Below are positions 54,350-63,374 of a stretch of DNA of 64,000 nucleotides, piece after piece. Under the pieces are notes generated by a model, which saw nothing but the letters and a program-made list of their open reading frames with translations, had not been told where the DNA came from and ran no database searches. Both the position numbers and the translations under genes were made by a program. This stretch comes from Nocardia transvalensis (lineage in GTDB: Bacteria > Actinomycetota > Actinomycetes > Mycobacteriales > Mycobacteriaceae): positions 1-64,000 of the forward strand of contig NZ_JADLQQ010000001.1 of the NCBI RefSeq assembly GCF_015477765.1, in the 5' to 3' direction. The stretch's first letter is position 1. Each line of letters begins with the position of its first letter.

Positions 54350-56368
54350 ATGCGGACGACGAAATACCCGGCGATCCTCGCACTGATCGCGAGCACGGTG
54401 ATCGGTATCGCCCTGGCGTTGGTCGCGCCGTTCGACGCCTCGCGCACCGCGGCGGCCCCGCCCACCTCCGGCGGCACCAAGATCGCCTACTACACCCAGT
54501 GGTCGGTCTACCAGAACGCCTACTACCTGAAACATGTCGACACCACCGGCGTCGCAGGCAAACTCGATTACCTCAACTATGCCTTCGCCAATATCCATCC
54601 ACAGGACCTCACCTGCTTCGAGGCGAACAAGGCGGCCAACCCGGACGAGAACGATCCGAACGCCGGCGACGGTGCGGGCGACTCCTACGCCGACTACGGC
54701 AAGACGTTCGACGCATCCTCCAGCGTCGACGGCACCGCCGACAAGTGGGATGACCCGATCGTCGGAAACTTCAAGCAACTCAAGCAACTCAAGGCGAAGC
54801 ATCCGAAACTGAAGGTGCTGCTGTCCATCGGCGGCTGGACGTACTCGAAGTACTTCTCCGACGTCTCCGCCAGCGACGCCGCCCGTAAGAAGTTCGTCTC
54901 CTCCTGCATCGACATGTTCATCAAGGGCAATCTGCCCAAGCAGAACGGCTACGGCGGCCCCGGCACCGGCAAGGGTGTTTTCGACGGCTTCGATCTGGAC
55001 TGGGAGTACCCGGGCGGCGGCGGCCACCTCGGCAACCATGCCTCCCCGGCCGATCGGGCCAACTTCACGCTCTTGACGGCGGAGTTCCGCAGGCAGTTGG
55101 ACGAGCAGGGCACGGCCGACGGCAAGCGTTACGCGCTGACCGCCGCCGTCGCGGCCGGGCAGGACAAGATCCGCCACTACGAGACCGACAAACTGGGCCA
55201 GCATCTCGACCTGGTCAACCTCATGACCTACGACATGCACGGCGCGTGGGAAGCGAAGGGCCCGACCAACTTCCAGAATCCCATCTACAGCCGGCCCGAC
55301 GACCCGATGACTCCGGTCCCGCCGGGCAACGACAAGTACAACATCGACGTAGCGGTCAAGGCGTGGATCACCGGCAACAGCGCCTACGGCATTCCCGGCG
55401 GCTTCCCGGCGAACAAGCTGACCCTCGGATTCCCGTTCTACTACCGAGGCTGGACGGGTGTGCCGGCGGGCAATGAACACGGACTCTTCCAGCCCGCGTC
55501 GGGACCGGCACCCGGTGCGCCGAATTCCGGGAACGTTCCGGGCGTGCGGATGTACAAGGAACTGGGCGGGACAGTCGACAATCCGCAGCGCACGTTCTTC
55601 GACAAGAAGGCGCAGGCCGCCTACTTCTACGACGGCACGAACTGGTGGACCGGCGACTCGCCCGAGGCCATCAAGGCCAAGGCCGATTACCTGCACTGCC
55701 GCGGACTCGGTGGGGCGATGATGTATTCGCTCGAGAGCCTGGATCCGCGCACGACACTGTTCAACGCGGTAGTCGACGCCGTCAACGGCAGCGCACCGAA
55801 CTGCGACTCGCCGACGACGACAACCACACCGCCGACGACAACGACCACGACGGTGCCGCCGACGACAACGACAGTGCCGCCTACTACTACGCCTCCGACG
55901 ACGACTCCGACCACGACCACCACACCGCCGACGACCACTCCGCCCACCACCACGCAGCCGCCCGGCGGCACCGGAGTAATCAACGGAGACTTCGAGTCCG
56001 GTGCCCTGTCCCCCTGGACCTGCACGGGCAATCTCGGCTCGATCGTCACCACCTCGGTCCACGGCGGCAAGTCGGCGTTGTCCGCCGCTCCGACCGACCG
56101 GGACACCGCCCAGTGCTCCCAGTCGGTCACCGTCGAACCGAACCGTCCCTACACGCTCTCGGCCTGGGTGAACGGCAACTACGTCTACCTCGGCGTCACC
56201 GACAGCGGCACCACCGACACCGCCAATTGGACCCAGTCCACCGGTGGTGCCTATCAACAGCTGTCGACCAAGTTCACCACCGGTCCCAGCACCACGAAGG
56301 TCACCGTCTGGCTTCACGGCTGGTACTCCCAGGGCGCCTATTACGCCGATGACGTCACGCTGAAGTAG
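54350..56368 (+). CDS. Secreted GH18 chitinase with C-terminal carbohydrate-binding module
   Basis: The 672-residue enzyme starts with a signal peptide (about 1-35), then a GH18 barrel. Its DGFDLDWEYPGG contains the catalytic D-x-x-D-x-D-W-E, preceded by LLSIGGWTYSKYF and followed by LMTYDMHGAWE and the late GAMMYSLESLD. A Pro/Thr linker of about 60 residues leads to a CBM4/9/16-like beta-sandwich (GVINGDFESGALSPWTC to the C-terminus, YYADDVTLK). It hydrolyses chitin with retention and is the natural partner of the divergent LPMO. A strong terminator follows. Confidence 0.96.
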   Translation: MRTTKYPAILALIASTVIGIALALVAPFDASRTAAAPPTSGGTKIAYYTQWSVYQNAYYLKHVDTTGVAGKLDYLNYAFANIHPQDLTCFEANKAANPDENDPNAGDGAGDSYADYGKTFDASSSVDGTADKWDDPIVGNFKQLKQLKAKHPKLKVLLSIGGWTYSKYFSDVSASDAARKKFVSSCIDMFIKGNLPKQNGYGGPGTGKGVFDGFDLDWEYPGGGGHLGNHASPADRANFTLLTAEFRRQLDEQGTADGKRYALTAAVAAGQDKIRHYETDKLGQHLDLVNLMTYDMHGAWEAKGPTNFQNPIYSRPDDPMTPVPPGNDKYNIDVAVKAWITGNSAYGIPGGFPANKLTLGFPFYYRGWTGVPAGNEHGLFQPASGPAPGAPNSGNVPGVRMYKELGGTVDNPQRTFFDKKAQAAYFYDGTNWWTGDSPEAIKAKADYLHCRGLGGAMMYSLESLDPRTTLFNAVVDAVNGSAPNCDSPTTTTTPPTTTTTTVPPTTTTVPPTTTPPTTTPTTTTTPPTTTPPTTTQPPGGTGVINGDFESGALSPWTCTGNLGSIVTTSVHGGKSALSAAPTDRDTAQCSQSVTVEPNRPYTLSAWVNGNYVYLGVTDSGTTDTANWTQSTGGAYQQLSTKFTTGPSTTKVTVWLHGWYSQGAYYADDVTLK

Positions 56369-56386
56369 GTCCTGCACGAAAGGGTG

Positions 56387-56425
56387 ACCCCGGTCCGCGA
56401 CTCGCCGTGCGGACCGGGGTTTCTT
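56387..56425 (+). terminator. Rho-independent terminator of the chitinase gene
   Basis: ACCCCGGTCCGC (56387-56398) pairs with GCGGACCGGGGT (56409-56420), followed by TTCTTC, 18 bases after the chitinase stop. Confidence 0.85.
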
Positions 56426-56531
56426 CGTCGCGCGACAGCGTTGCCGACGCCTGCGGAAATGCCCGAAGGGAAATACACCGATTTCACCTCTGTACCGGAC
56501 ATAGTGGACAAACTGACCGGAGCGGGGGTCC

Positions 56532-58139
56532 ATGGAAGGCGGTGTGGAGTTGCTCGTGCGAATGCGGTCGCTCGACAGACGGCGGGCGGCGATCATGGCG
56601 GTCGGGACGGTCCTGTTGGTCCTGCTCACCTCGACAATCATCAGCGCCGGTCGCGGTGAGCCCTCGGGGCTGTCGCTGCGGGGCCTGCCGGAACGACGCC
56701 TCGGAGCGGCCGCGCTGGCGGGACTGGAATTGCGGGTGGACGCCCGCGGTCACGATCCACACACCATGCGGCTGACGCTCGACGATGCGACCGTGCCGGG
56801 CCGAGTCGACGGCGACGCGGTGGTCTATCGCCCCGGGCAGCTGAGCGATGGTAAGCACACCTTCGTCGCGGAGATCCCGCCCGACGGGCCGTTCAGATTC
56901 CTGCGAACCGGTCCGGGAACGTCGGCGACGTTCACGGTCGACACCGTGCCGCCGGAGCTGGACGTGGTTCAGCCGGACACCGTGGCCTCGTTCCGTCAGC
57001 CGGTGACGGTGCGCGGCACGGCGACCGGGGCCGAGCGCGTATCCCTCGGCACGCGGTCGGTGGTGCCGGGTTTGGACGGACGCTTCGAGATCTCGGTGCC
57101 GCGTGCGCCGGCCGGCGCCGAGGTGGTCGCGGTGGACGACGCGGGCAATACGACGGTCCGTGCGCTCAGCGCCGCCGTGGATCTTCGCGGGATGAAGGCG
57201 GTCCATGTCACGGCGCATGCATGGTCCTACGATCCGCTGCGCGAGGCCGTGCTCGAGCTGGCGCGGCAGGGCCGGATCAATACCGTGCAGCTCGACATCA
57301 AGGACGAGGACGGCGTCGTCGGCTACGACTCGCAGGTCCCGCTCGCCCGGGAATCGGGTGCGGTCGAACCGATCTACGACGCGCCCGCCACCCTGCGTCA
57401 CCTGCACGACCTCGGGCTACGGGTGGTGGGGCGGATCGTGGCATTCCGCGACCCGGCCCTGGCAGGCTGGGCCTGGAACGCCGGCCACCACGACTGGGTG
57501 ATCCAGAACCCGTCCGGACAGCCGTATTCCAGCAAGTACGGGCCCATCGCGTTCACCAATTTCGCCCATCCGGAGATCCGCGATTACAACATCGCCCTCG
57601 CGGTGGAGGCCGCCCGGCTCGGCTTCGACGGCATCATGTACGACTACGTCCGCCGCCCCGACGGCGACCTGTCCAGCATGCACTTCCCGGGCCTGATCGA
57701 TACCCCGAGCGCCGCGGTTGCCGATTTCCTCCGGCAGAGCCGCGACCCGGTGCACGACGCGGGGGCTCATCTGAGCGCGGCCGTCTACGGCATCGCGGTC
57801 AATCGGCCCGAGCAGATCGCCCAGGACATTGCCGCCATCTCCCGCCACGTCGACTTCATCGCCCCGATGCTGTACCCCTCGCACTGGAACCCGGGCGAAT
57901 ACAACGTCCCCAACCCGAACGCCCAGCCCTACGACATCGTCCTGCGCTCCCTCCAAGATTTCCGCGCCCGCACCACCACCCCGATCATCCCGTGGCTGCA
58001 GGACTTCACCCTCGGCTACGCCTACAGCGACGCCGAGGTCGCCGCCCAGATCGAGGCCACCCACGCCGCCGGGATAGACAGCTTCTTCTTGTGGAGCCCG
58101 ACGGTGACCTACCACGGTGGAGCCCTCGCCCCGAGCTGA
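56532..58139 (+). CDS. Membrane-anchored glycoside-hydrolase-like protein (DUF4015)
   Basis: The 535-residue protein has an N-terminal membrane helix (about 20-38) and a beta-sandwich region with Ig-like repeats. It ends in a TIM-barrel domain of the DUF4015 putative glycoside hydrolase family (INTVQLDIKDEDGVVGYDS, GRIVAFRDPALA, GFDGIMYDYVRRPDG, FIAPMLYPSHW, PWLQDF). The family is related to GH13-type barrels and its substrate is not known. It lies between a chitinase and a phospholipase, suggesting a cell-surface role in polysaccharide use. A 15-bp hairpin follows it. Confidence 0.85.
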   Translation: MEGGVELLVRMRSLDRRRAAIMAVGTVLLVLLTSTIISAGRGEPSGLSLRGLPERRLGAAALAGLELRVDARGHDPHTMRLTLDDATVPGRVDGDAVVYRPGQLSDGKHTFVAEIPPDGPFRFLRTGPGTSATFTVDTVPPELDVVQPDTVASFRQPVTVRGTATGAERVSLGTRSVVPGLDGRFEISVPRAPAGAEVVAVDDAGNTTVRALSAAVDLRGMKAVHVTAHAWSYDPLREAVLELARQGRINTVQLDIKDEDGVVGYDSQVPLARESGAVEPIYDAPATLRHLHDLGLRVVGRIVAFRDPALAGWAWNAGHHDWVIQNPSGQPYSSKYGPIAFTNFAHPEIRDYNIALAVEAARLGFDGIMYDYVRRPDGDLSSMHFPGLIDTPSAAVADFLRQSRDPVHDAGAHLSAAVYGIAVNRPEQIAQDIAAISRHVDFIAPMLYPSHWNPGEYNVPNPNAQPYDIVLRSLQDFRARTTTPIIPWLQDFTLGYAYSDAEVAAQIEATHAAGIDSFFLWSPTVTYHGGALAPS

Positions 58140-58148
58140 CCGCGATGG

Positions 58149-58182
58149 CCGCGGGCCCGGTCCCGGTGGACCGGGCCCGCGG
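58149..58182. terminator. Bidirectional 15-bp hairpin terminator
   Basis: CCGCGGGCCCGGTCC (58149-58163) pairs perfectly with GGACCGGGCCCGCGG (58168-58182) around the loop CGGT, between the convergent hydrolase and phospholipase genes. Confidence 0.75.
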
Positions 58183-58222
58183 TAGCTACCGGACCGGCAT
58201 CACCTCGGCTCGCCGTCGGCGG

Positions 58223-58672
58223 TCAGAAGAACGACCCGCCACCGGCGCTGTGCACCGCCTGCCACGCGTACTGGGCGTTGTCGATGCAGCTGCCCACGAC
58301 GTCGGGCGGATACTTGTCCCCGCAGGCATTTCGCATCTGCTCCAGGAACTGCCCGTCGATCCATTCCTTCGTCTCAGCCGTCGGGCTGAGCTTCAACGCG
58401 CCGTGGTTGCCGTAGTTGCGGTAACCGAAATCGTGCTGGAGACAGGCGTTGGCGAAGATGGGCTCGGTCGGCCCGCTGCAGCCATCCGTGCTCCAGTCGA
58501 ACCGCGGATCCTTGGCAGCGTTGGCGAAGTCGTCGGCAGACATGTTCATGTAGTTGTCCGCGACAGCCCGCAGATCGTCCGCGGATGCCGAACCCGCCCC
58601 GACAACACCCGACAACACCGTCGCCGCGGCGGCAGCGGCAACGACAGCCGCCCGCGTGATCGGATTCCTCAT
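58223..58672 (-). CDS. Secreted prokaryotic phospholipase A2
   Basis: The 149-residue protein has a signal peptide (cut near SASA-DDL) and the prokaryotic PLA2 domain (PF09056). The catalytic His-Asp pair lies in ACLQHDFGYRNYG, the calcium-loop region in TDGCSGP, and four Cys fit two disulfides. It releases the sn-2 acyl chain from phospholipids. ATG58672 follows GGGGGAGG. In pathogens such enzymes contribute to membrane damage; that role here is inference. Confidence 0.92.
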   Translation of the reverse strand: MRNPITRAAVVAAAAAATVLSGVVGAGSASADDLRAVADNYMNMSADDFANAAKDPRFDWSTDGCSGPTEPIFANACLQHDFGYRNYGNHGALKLSPTAETKEWIDGQFLEQMRNACGDKYPPDVVGSCIDNAQYAWQAVHSAGGGSFF

Positions 58673-58852
58673 TTGTGTCCTCCCCCGTTCATGGGTCTTT
58701 CAGTTGTCCCTAGCTTTGACGCAGCCCCTCCCGAATCGGTTCCCTGCCGACCACCGAAAGTTCGGAACCCCTCCCGCACCGATGAATTCGGTGAACGGAC
58801 GAGGTCTACACCTACAGCCCACACACCTGTGAACACGGTCAGGGAGGACCCC

Positions 58853-59542
58853 ATGAGCACCACAGCACTGCCGCCCGTCGTCGACACCGAGACCTGGCAG
58901 CGGGAACTCGACGCGCTGCGCCGCCGGGAGAAGGCCGCGACCCGCGAGCTCGACGCGATCGCCGCCCAGCGCCGCCGCCTGCCGATGGTCGAGATGCCCG
59001 ACTACACCCTCGAGGGCGAGGAGGGACCGGTTCGGCTGGTGGACCTCTTCGGCGGCATGTCACAACTGATCGTCTACAACCACATGTGGTTCCCGGGCGA
59101 GCAGTGGCAATGCAGCGGCTGCACCGGATTCACCTCGCAGTTCACCCGATTGGAGTTCCTGACCAACTACGACGCCCGCTTCGTCATCGTCACCCAGGGC
59201 CCGATCGCCGAGGCCCTCGCCTACAAGCGCCGAGTCGGAAACAAGATGCCCTGGTACTCCACGGCACACAGCCCGTTCGGCACCGACGTCGGCGCCCCAC
59301 CCGGCGGCGAATTCGCCATCAACGTCTTCCTCCGCACCAACAACACCGTCTACCGCACCTGGCACACCACCGGCCGCGGCGTAGAACAACTCAGCCACAC
59401 CTTCCCCCTGATCGACCTACTCCCCTACGGCCGCCAGGAGGAATGGCAAGACTCCCCCGAGGGCTGGCCCAAGTCCCCCACCTACAGCCGCTGGAGCAGT
59501 TCCCAAGACATAGCCGCCGCCTACGGCGACCCGGATGCGTGA
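58853..59542 (+). CDS. DUF899 thioredoxin-like protein
   Basis: The 229-residue protein has the DUF899 pattern: an N-terminal helix with REKAATRELDAIAAQRRRLPMV, then a thioredoxin-like fold with LIVYNHMWFPGEQWQCSGCTGF and the conserved late FAINVFLR...VYRTW and FPLIDLLPYGRQEEW. Such proteins are cytoplasmic and redox-related, without a known substrate. AGGGAGG precedes the ATG. A perfect hairpin after the stop separates it from the convergent ssrA. Confidence 0.88.
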   Translation: MSTTALPPVVDTETWQRELDALRRREKAATRELDAIAAQRRRLPMVEMPDYTLEGEEGPVRLVDLFGGMSQLIVYNHMWFPGEQWQCSGCTGFTSQFTRLEFLTNYDARFVIVTQGPIAEALAYKRRVGNKMPWYSTAHSPFGTDVGAPPGGEFAINVFLRTNNTVYRTWHTTGRGVEQLSHTFPLIDLLPYGRQEEWQDSPEGWPKSPTYSRWSSSQDIAAAYGDPDA

Positions 59543-59552
59543 CGGAACGACA

Positions 59553-59580
59553 AAGGCCCGGTCCGTGTGGACCGGGCCTT
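59553..59580. terminator. Bidirectional hairpin between DUF899 gene and ssrA
   Basis: AAGGCCCGGTCC pairs with GGACCGGGCCTT (12 bp, loop GTGT). On the minus strand it is followed by TTTGTC, so it works as a terminator for ssrA, seven bases after the tmRNA 3' end. Confidence 0.85.
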
Positions 59581-59586
59581 CGAGAG

Positions 59587-59956
59587 TGGAGCTGCCGGGA
59601 ATCGAACCCGGGTCCTCCGCCGCTTCTCCAGGGCTTCTCCGTGTGCAGTTCGCTGTGCCTCTGCTCGGATCTCTCGGTCACGCGAACAAGCCGAGATGAC
59701 GATCCCAGTCGCTGTGTGGTGTCCCGTCCGTCTCCGCGACCGAGGCGGACGGTGAGCCCTCTAGCTGATGCCAGGGACCGGGCCGAGGGCGAACCCGGGC
59801 TGACAGACACGCTCTACTGCTTAGGCAGCGAGAGCGTAGTCGCGCTGAACTTTAGAGTCGGCGCTTATTTGGTTACAGCGACGCTTACGGTGGTCTCCTG
59901 CCTGCACCGACACGCTTCCCCTGAATCGACGTACGCAGTCGAAACCGTTCAGCCCC
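59587..59956 (-). ncRNA. ssrA: Transfer-messenger RNA (tmRNA)
   Basis: The minus strand gives a 370-nt tmRNA. GGGGCTG at the 5' end pairs with CAGCTCC at the 3' end, a T-arm with GGGTTCGATTCCCG lies near the 3' end, and CCA is not encoded. The tag frame (59862-59821) reads ADSKVQRDYALAA, then TAA; charged tmRNA adds an Ala first. The YALAA end targets proteins to ClpXP-type proteases. Its partner smpB lies 1.2 kb upstream on the same strand. Confidence 0.97.
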
Positions 59957-60276
59957 GTCTGTGTTATCGAATCAGATGACCCCGGCCAGTGGCCGGGCTG
60001 TCCATACTAACACCCGTTGTTGACGGTTCATTCCACCGCCGGACACCAGCTGCGACGTGGTCTGCGTCACGCGCCCGGCCCCCTCGTCCCCTAGTCTGGG
60101 ACCGCTCGATCCGAGTTCCGAATGTCCGGTCCGGAATGTTCATGGATGGGCTCTGACCTCGCCTTTCTTCTCTTCTCATGGAAATTGAGGTCGGCGGTGC
60201 CGCGATGAAGTTCCTAGATTCGAATCGCGTCGGCATCTCATCGACGGAGGGGAGATGAGATGCCGGCGGTCGGACA
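59957..60276. other. ssrA promoter region and non-coding stretch
   Basis: No gene is seen in this 320-base stretch. It should hold the ssrA promoter near 59970-60010; GATAAC at 59974-59969 on the minus strand is a possible -10, with no clear -35. The hairpin GGCATCTCAT/ATGAGATGCC (60232-60241 with 60255-60264) lies 13 bases after the EamA stop and probably terminates that gene. Confidence 0.55.
60232..60264 (-). terminator. Hairpin terminator after the EamA transporter gene
   Basis: A perfect 10-bp stem with a 13-base loop lies just after the leftward EamA gene. There is no T-tract. Confidence 0.55.
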
Positions 60277-61140
60277 TCATGCCGTGGCGATCAGAGCGAC
60301 CGAGCCCAGTGCCAGCACCATGCCGATCTGTTGTAGCGGGCCCACCCGCTCGCCCAGCAGCACCATCGCCAGCAGGACCGTCGCCGCCGGATACAGCGAG
60401 CCGATCACGCTCACCAGCGACAGCATCGAGCCGTGAAAGGCGTAGAGCATGGCCACGTTGGCGATGACGTCCAGCACGCTCACGTAGGCCGCCAGCCGCA
60501 GCGGCTTACCGGTCGGCGCATGGAAATGCCCAGTGGCCAGGGCCGCGACCCACACGACGACGGTCGCGGCCAGACGCGAGGACACCAGCGGCCACAGGCC
60601 CGCCGGTCCGGCCGCCTCGTGCAGGAAGACGAACGCGAAGCCGAAGGCGATGCCCGAGCCCACGGTGAGCAGCGCGACCCGGCGGTCGAAGCGCAGTTCG
60701 CGCCCGCCGGTGATCTCCTCGGTGACGGCGTCGGGCGATTCCTTGCTGACCAGGACCACCGCCACCAGCGCGCAGCCGATGCCGACGTAGGCGGCCGGAT
60801 TGGCGCGCTCGCCCGAGACCAACCCGATCACCACCGGAACTCCGGCGACCAGCACCGCGGTCAGGGGCGACACCACCGCCATCGGACCGGTCGCCAGCGC
60901 GGCGTAGAACCACCACACGGCCAGTCCGCTGGCCACACCCGCCGCGGCGCCCCAGCCGAGCGCTGCCATATCCACCTGGGCGTGGACCAACGGCGCGATT
61001 GCGGCCATGAGCAGCACCGACAGGGGGTAGGAAACGATGACGATGCGCAGGGCGGCGACCCGGCGTGAGGCCACCCCGCCCACGAAGTCGCTGACCCCGT
61101 ACCCGAGGGCCGCCACCAGCGCCAGCAGCAGCGCCGTCAC
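60277..61140 (-). CDS. EamA-family (DMT) transporter
   Basis: The 287-residue protein has ten membrane helices in two EamA repeats, the first from [19 protein letters not shown] and the second from [19 protein letters not shown], ending [19 protein letters not shown]. These drug/metabolite transporters export amino acids, nucleosides or similar solutes; the substrate is unknown. GTG61140 overlaps the smpB stop (GTGA), so it is cotranslated with smpB, an arrangement that may only reflect compact gene order. Confidence 0.88.
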   Translation of the reverse strand: MTALLLALVAALGYGVSDFVGGVASRRVAALRIVIVSYPLSVLLMAAIAPLVHAQVDMAALGWGAAAGVASGLAVWWFYAALATGPMAVVSPLTAVLVAGVPVVIGLVSGERANPAAYVGIGCALVAVVLVSKESPDAVTEEITGGRELRFDRRVALLTVGSGIAFGFAFVFLHEAAGPAGLWPLVSSRLAATVVVWVAALATGHFHAPTGKPLRLAAYVSVLDVIANVAMLYAFHGSMLSLVSVIGSLYPAATVLLAMVLLGERVGPLQQIGMVLALGSVALIATA

Positions 61141-61610
61141 TTCATGCCCTTTACCCGCCGGCCGAGCTCGCGCGTCACCTCCCGCTCCGCGGTGCGACGA
61201 GCCAGATCCTGGCGCTTGTCGTAGTCCTGCTTACCCTTGGCCAGGGCCAGCTCGACCTTCACCTTGCCGTCGGAGAAGTACATCGACAGCGGCACCAACG
61301 TCTGCGAGGTCTCCTTCGTCTTACCAGTGAGCTTGTCGATCTCGCGGCGATGCAGCAGCAGTTTGCGGGTGCGTCGCGGGGCGTGGTTGGTCCAGGTTCC
61401 GTGCCCGTACTCGGGGATGTGCAGCCCGCGCAGCCACACCTCCCCGTCGTCGATGGTGGCGTAGGCGTCCACCAGCGACGCCTTACCCTCGCGCAGGCTC
61501 TTCACTTCGGTACCGACCAGCGCGACCCCGGCCTCATAGGTCTCCAGGATCGTGTAATTGTGCCGCGCCTTCCGGTTGGTGGCGATGACCTTGCGCCCCT
61601 TCTCCTTCAT
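61137..61610 (-). CDS. smpB: SsrA-binding protein SmpB
   Basis: SmpB binds the tRNA-like part of tmRNA and places it on stalled ribosomes. The 157-residue protein has the OB-fold pattern [35 protein letters not shown], and ENHAP-like [17 protein letters not shown], then the Lys/Arg-rich C-terminal tail. ATG61610 is the normal family start, with AGAAGGG upstream. ssrA is 1.2 kb downstream on the same strand. Confidence 0.97.
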   Translation of the reverse strand: MKEKGRKVIATNRKARHNYTILETYEAGVALVGTEVKSLREGKASLVDAYATIDDGEVWLRGLHIPEYGHGTWTNHAPRRTRKLLLHRREIDKLTGKTKETSQTLVPLSMYFSDGKVKVELALAKGKQDYDKRQDLARRTAEREVTRELGRRVKGMK

Positions 61611-61818
61611 GTTCCCTTCTCTACACCGTTTGCCCGGCCGGGAGGCATCCACGCTCCCGCCGGGGCCAGTCCCGTTCCCACCGCACCGCCCAACCCGCGT
61701 CACCCGGGCCGGAATGCCCAACCAGCTTACGGATCCCCCTGCCGCCACCCCGGCACCAGTCAACGGCGCCGGGACCAACTTTCTTCCGGCACGATCACCC
61801 GGCGGTCGGGCGGCAGGG

Positions 61819-62466
61819 TCAGGTGTGGTCGCGCGGGTCCAGGATCACCTGGGCGCCCGGGGTGGCGGCGACCTGGAGGGTGCGCAGGTGCAGCAGGGCG
61901 GGGTTCTCCCGCAGGAGGCGGGCGGTGTTGGCCAGCGAGCGCAGGGCCGCGGCCTCGGCGCGGGCCCGCTCCAGGTCGGCGCGGCCGCGCTCCTTGGCCA
62001 GCACCGTCTCCAGGGCGGCCTTGCGCAGCTCGCCCGGCAGCATCAAGTCACGCGCGCGCACGTTCGACACCTGGATTCCGAGGTCGGTGACCGCAGCGGC
62101 CACCTCGGCGGTGCCGGTCAGCAGGGTGCGGTCGGCGAGCAGATCGTCGAGGGTGTGTGCGGCGACCTTGTCGCGAGCAACCTCCTGCACCGCGGCATAG
62201 AGCACCGACTCGGAGTACTGGGCGCCGGTGGTGAAGGCGACCGGGTCGGTGACCGTCCAGTTCACCGTGAAGCTGGCCCGCAGCGACAGGCCGTCGCGGG
62301 TGAGGAGTTCCTGCCCGGTGACCTGCAGCTGACGCGGGCGCATGTCGATCTCGACCAGCGTGCAGCGACGCCGGTCGTAGCGGTGACGGCCCGGCTCGAG
62401 CACCTTGTCGAGCTTGCCGTCGCGATACAGCAGCGTGCGCTGCCAATCCATGACAGTGGTGTGCAT
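61819..62466 (-). CDS. Short SPFH/band-7 (slipin-like) protein
   Basis: The 215-residue protein is a slipin/SPFH domain ([78 protein letters not shown]) plus a following coiled-coil helix rich in Ala, Glu and Arg. The usual N-terminal membrane hairpin is missing, so it may be peripheral or depend on a partner. ATG62466 follows GGAAGGAG. A tRNA-like remnant lies upstream. Confidence 0.85.
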   Translation of the reverse strand: MHTTVMDWQRTLLYRDGKLDKVLEPGRHRYDRRRCTLVEIDMRPRQLQVTGQELLTRDGLSLRASFTVNWTVTDPVAFTTGAQYSESVLYAAVQEVARDKVAAHTLDDLLADRTLLTGTAEVAAAVTDLGIQVSNVRARDLMLPGELRKAALETVLAKERGRADLERARAEAAALRSLANTARLLRENPALLHLRTLQVAATPGAQVILDPRDHT

Positions 62467-62606
62467 GACCGAACTCCTTCCCCCACTCGGTGGCCGACAC
62501 GGATGCGTCCTGCCCGGTCGCGCCGACGCGGCGGGAGCATCCTCCGCCGAGGCGGAGAGCCCGCAGGGCCGTGCCGGCGCATCCGACCGGAGCAGGACGC
62601 ATCGAA

Positions 62607-62664
62607 AGGGATTCGAACCCCGACAGACTGAAAGGTCTGTGCCAACCAGAATGGCTGGTCGCCC
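62607..62664 (-). pseudogene. Decayed tRNA-like element (tRNA-Glu-like)
   Basis: The minus strand has the order of tRNA parts: a D-arm-like ACCAG/CTGGT pair (62661-62643), an anticodon-arm-like ACAGAC-CTTTCA-GTCTGT hairpin (62640-62623) whose loop resembles that of tRNA-Glu(TTC) minus one base, and a T-arm with GGGGTTCGAATCCC (62620-62607). No acceptor strands pair and no CCA is present, so a functional tRNA is unlikely. Confidence 0.5.
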
Positions 62665-62757
62665 GAGACGGGGTACGCGGTCCGGAGATTCCGGTGCGCC
62701 CCTGGCTGCGACCGAAGACAACGGTAGACAACCGGCCTCGGGCGCGCGAGCGATTTT

Positions 62758-62982
62758 CTAGCCGCCCGGACGGATCTGGAGGTAGAGCACCAGAACGGCG
62801 ATGAAGATCAGCACCAGCACCACGGTGGACGCCCGCGGCCTGCCCCGGACCCGGCTGGCATGCGGGCGCAACCACCCGACGTCCACCGATCCATCGATCG
62901 GGCGGCCGCTCCGGGCGGCGACATCCGGCGCCTCACCGCCGCGGGAGTCGGAGGACTCGTCAGTGCGATCGTCGTCGAACAC
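62758..62982 (-). CDS. Small tail-anchored protein, LYLQIRPGG family (copy 2)
   Basis: The 74-residue product has a charged N-terminal region (FDDDRTDESSDSRGGEAP), a basic segment, one membrane helix at the C-terminus (STVVLVLIFIAVLVL), and ends YLQIRPGG. GTG62982 lies six bases after the stop of the next gene upstream, which is a paralogue with the same ending. The pair is probably an operon of C-tail-anchored proteins, with the short C-terminal end outside the cell. Confidence 0.7.
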   Translation of the reverse strand: MFDDDRTDESSDSRGGEAPDVAARSGRPIDGSVDVGWLRPHASRVRGRPRASTVVLVLIFIAVLVLYLQIRPGG

Positions 62983-62987
62983 GCGGG

Positions 62988-63221
62988 CTACCCACCCGGC
63001 CGAATCTGCAGATAGAGGACGAACAGCGCGACCCAGGCCGACATCAGCAGCAGGGTCGACACACGCGGCCCACCCAGCAGTTTTCGTGACCACAGCCGGT
63101 GTCTGCGGACCGGCGGGTCTGCCTCCGCCGCCCGGGGCTGTGGCGGCTGGGACACCGTAAAGGTGCTCCGATCCGTCGGCAGACCGTCCCCGCGGATCAC
63201 CTCGTCGTCACCGAGCGCCAT
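62988..63221 (-). CDS. Small tail-anchored protein, LYLQIRPGG family (copy 1)
   Basis: The 77-residue product begins MALGDDEVIRGDGLP, continues with a Pro/Arg-rich segment, and ends with a single membrane helix STLLLMSAWVALFVL and YLQIRPGG. It is the first gene of a tandem pair with the same C-terminal design. No strong ribosome site is seen before ATG63221; a TATAAC hexamer about 30 bases upstream suggests a nearly leaderless transcript. I do not recognise the family. Confidence 0.7.
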   Translation of the reverse strand: MALGDDEVIRGDGLPTDRSTFTVSQPPQPRAAEADPPVRRHRLWSRKLLGGPRVSTLLLMSAWVALFVLYLQIRPGG

Positions 63222-63374
63222 ATTCAAACGGTACCCGGATAGGTGACTGTTATAAACGCAGTTCACACCGCGTACCGCCGCCCCGGCAAACCGGTCAATT
63301 GTCCATTTCGCCCTGTTGCCGCCGGAACGCCTTCCGACACAGGTCTTCTCGACCTCGGGCAGAGCTCACGGGGC

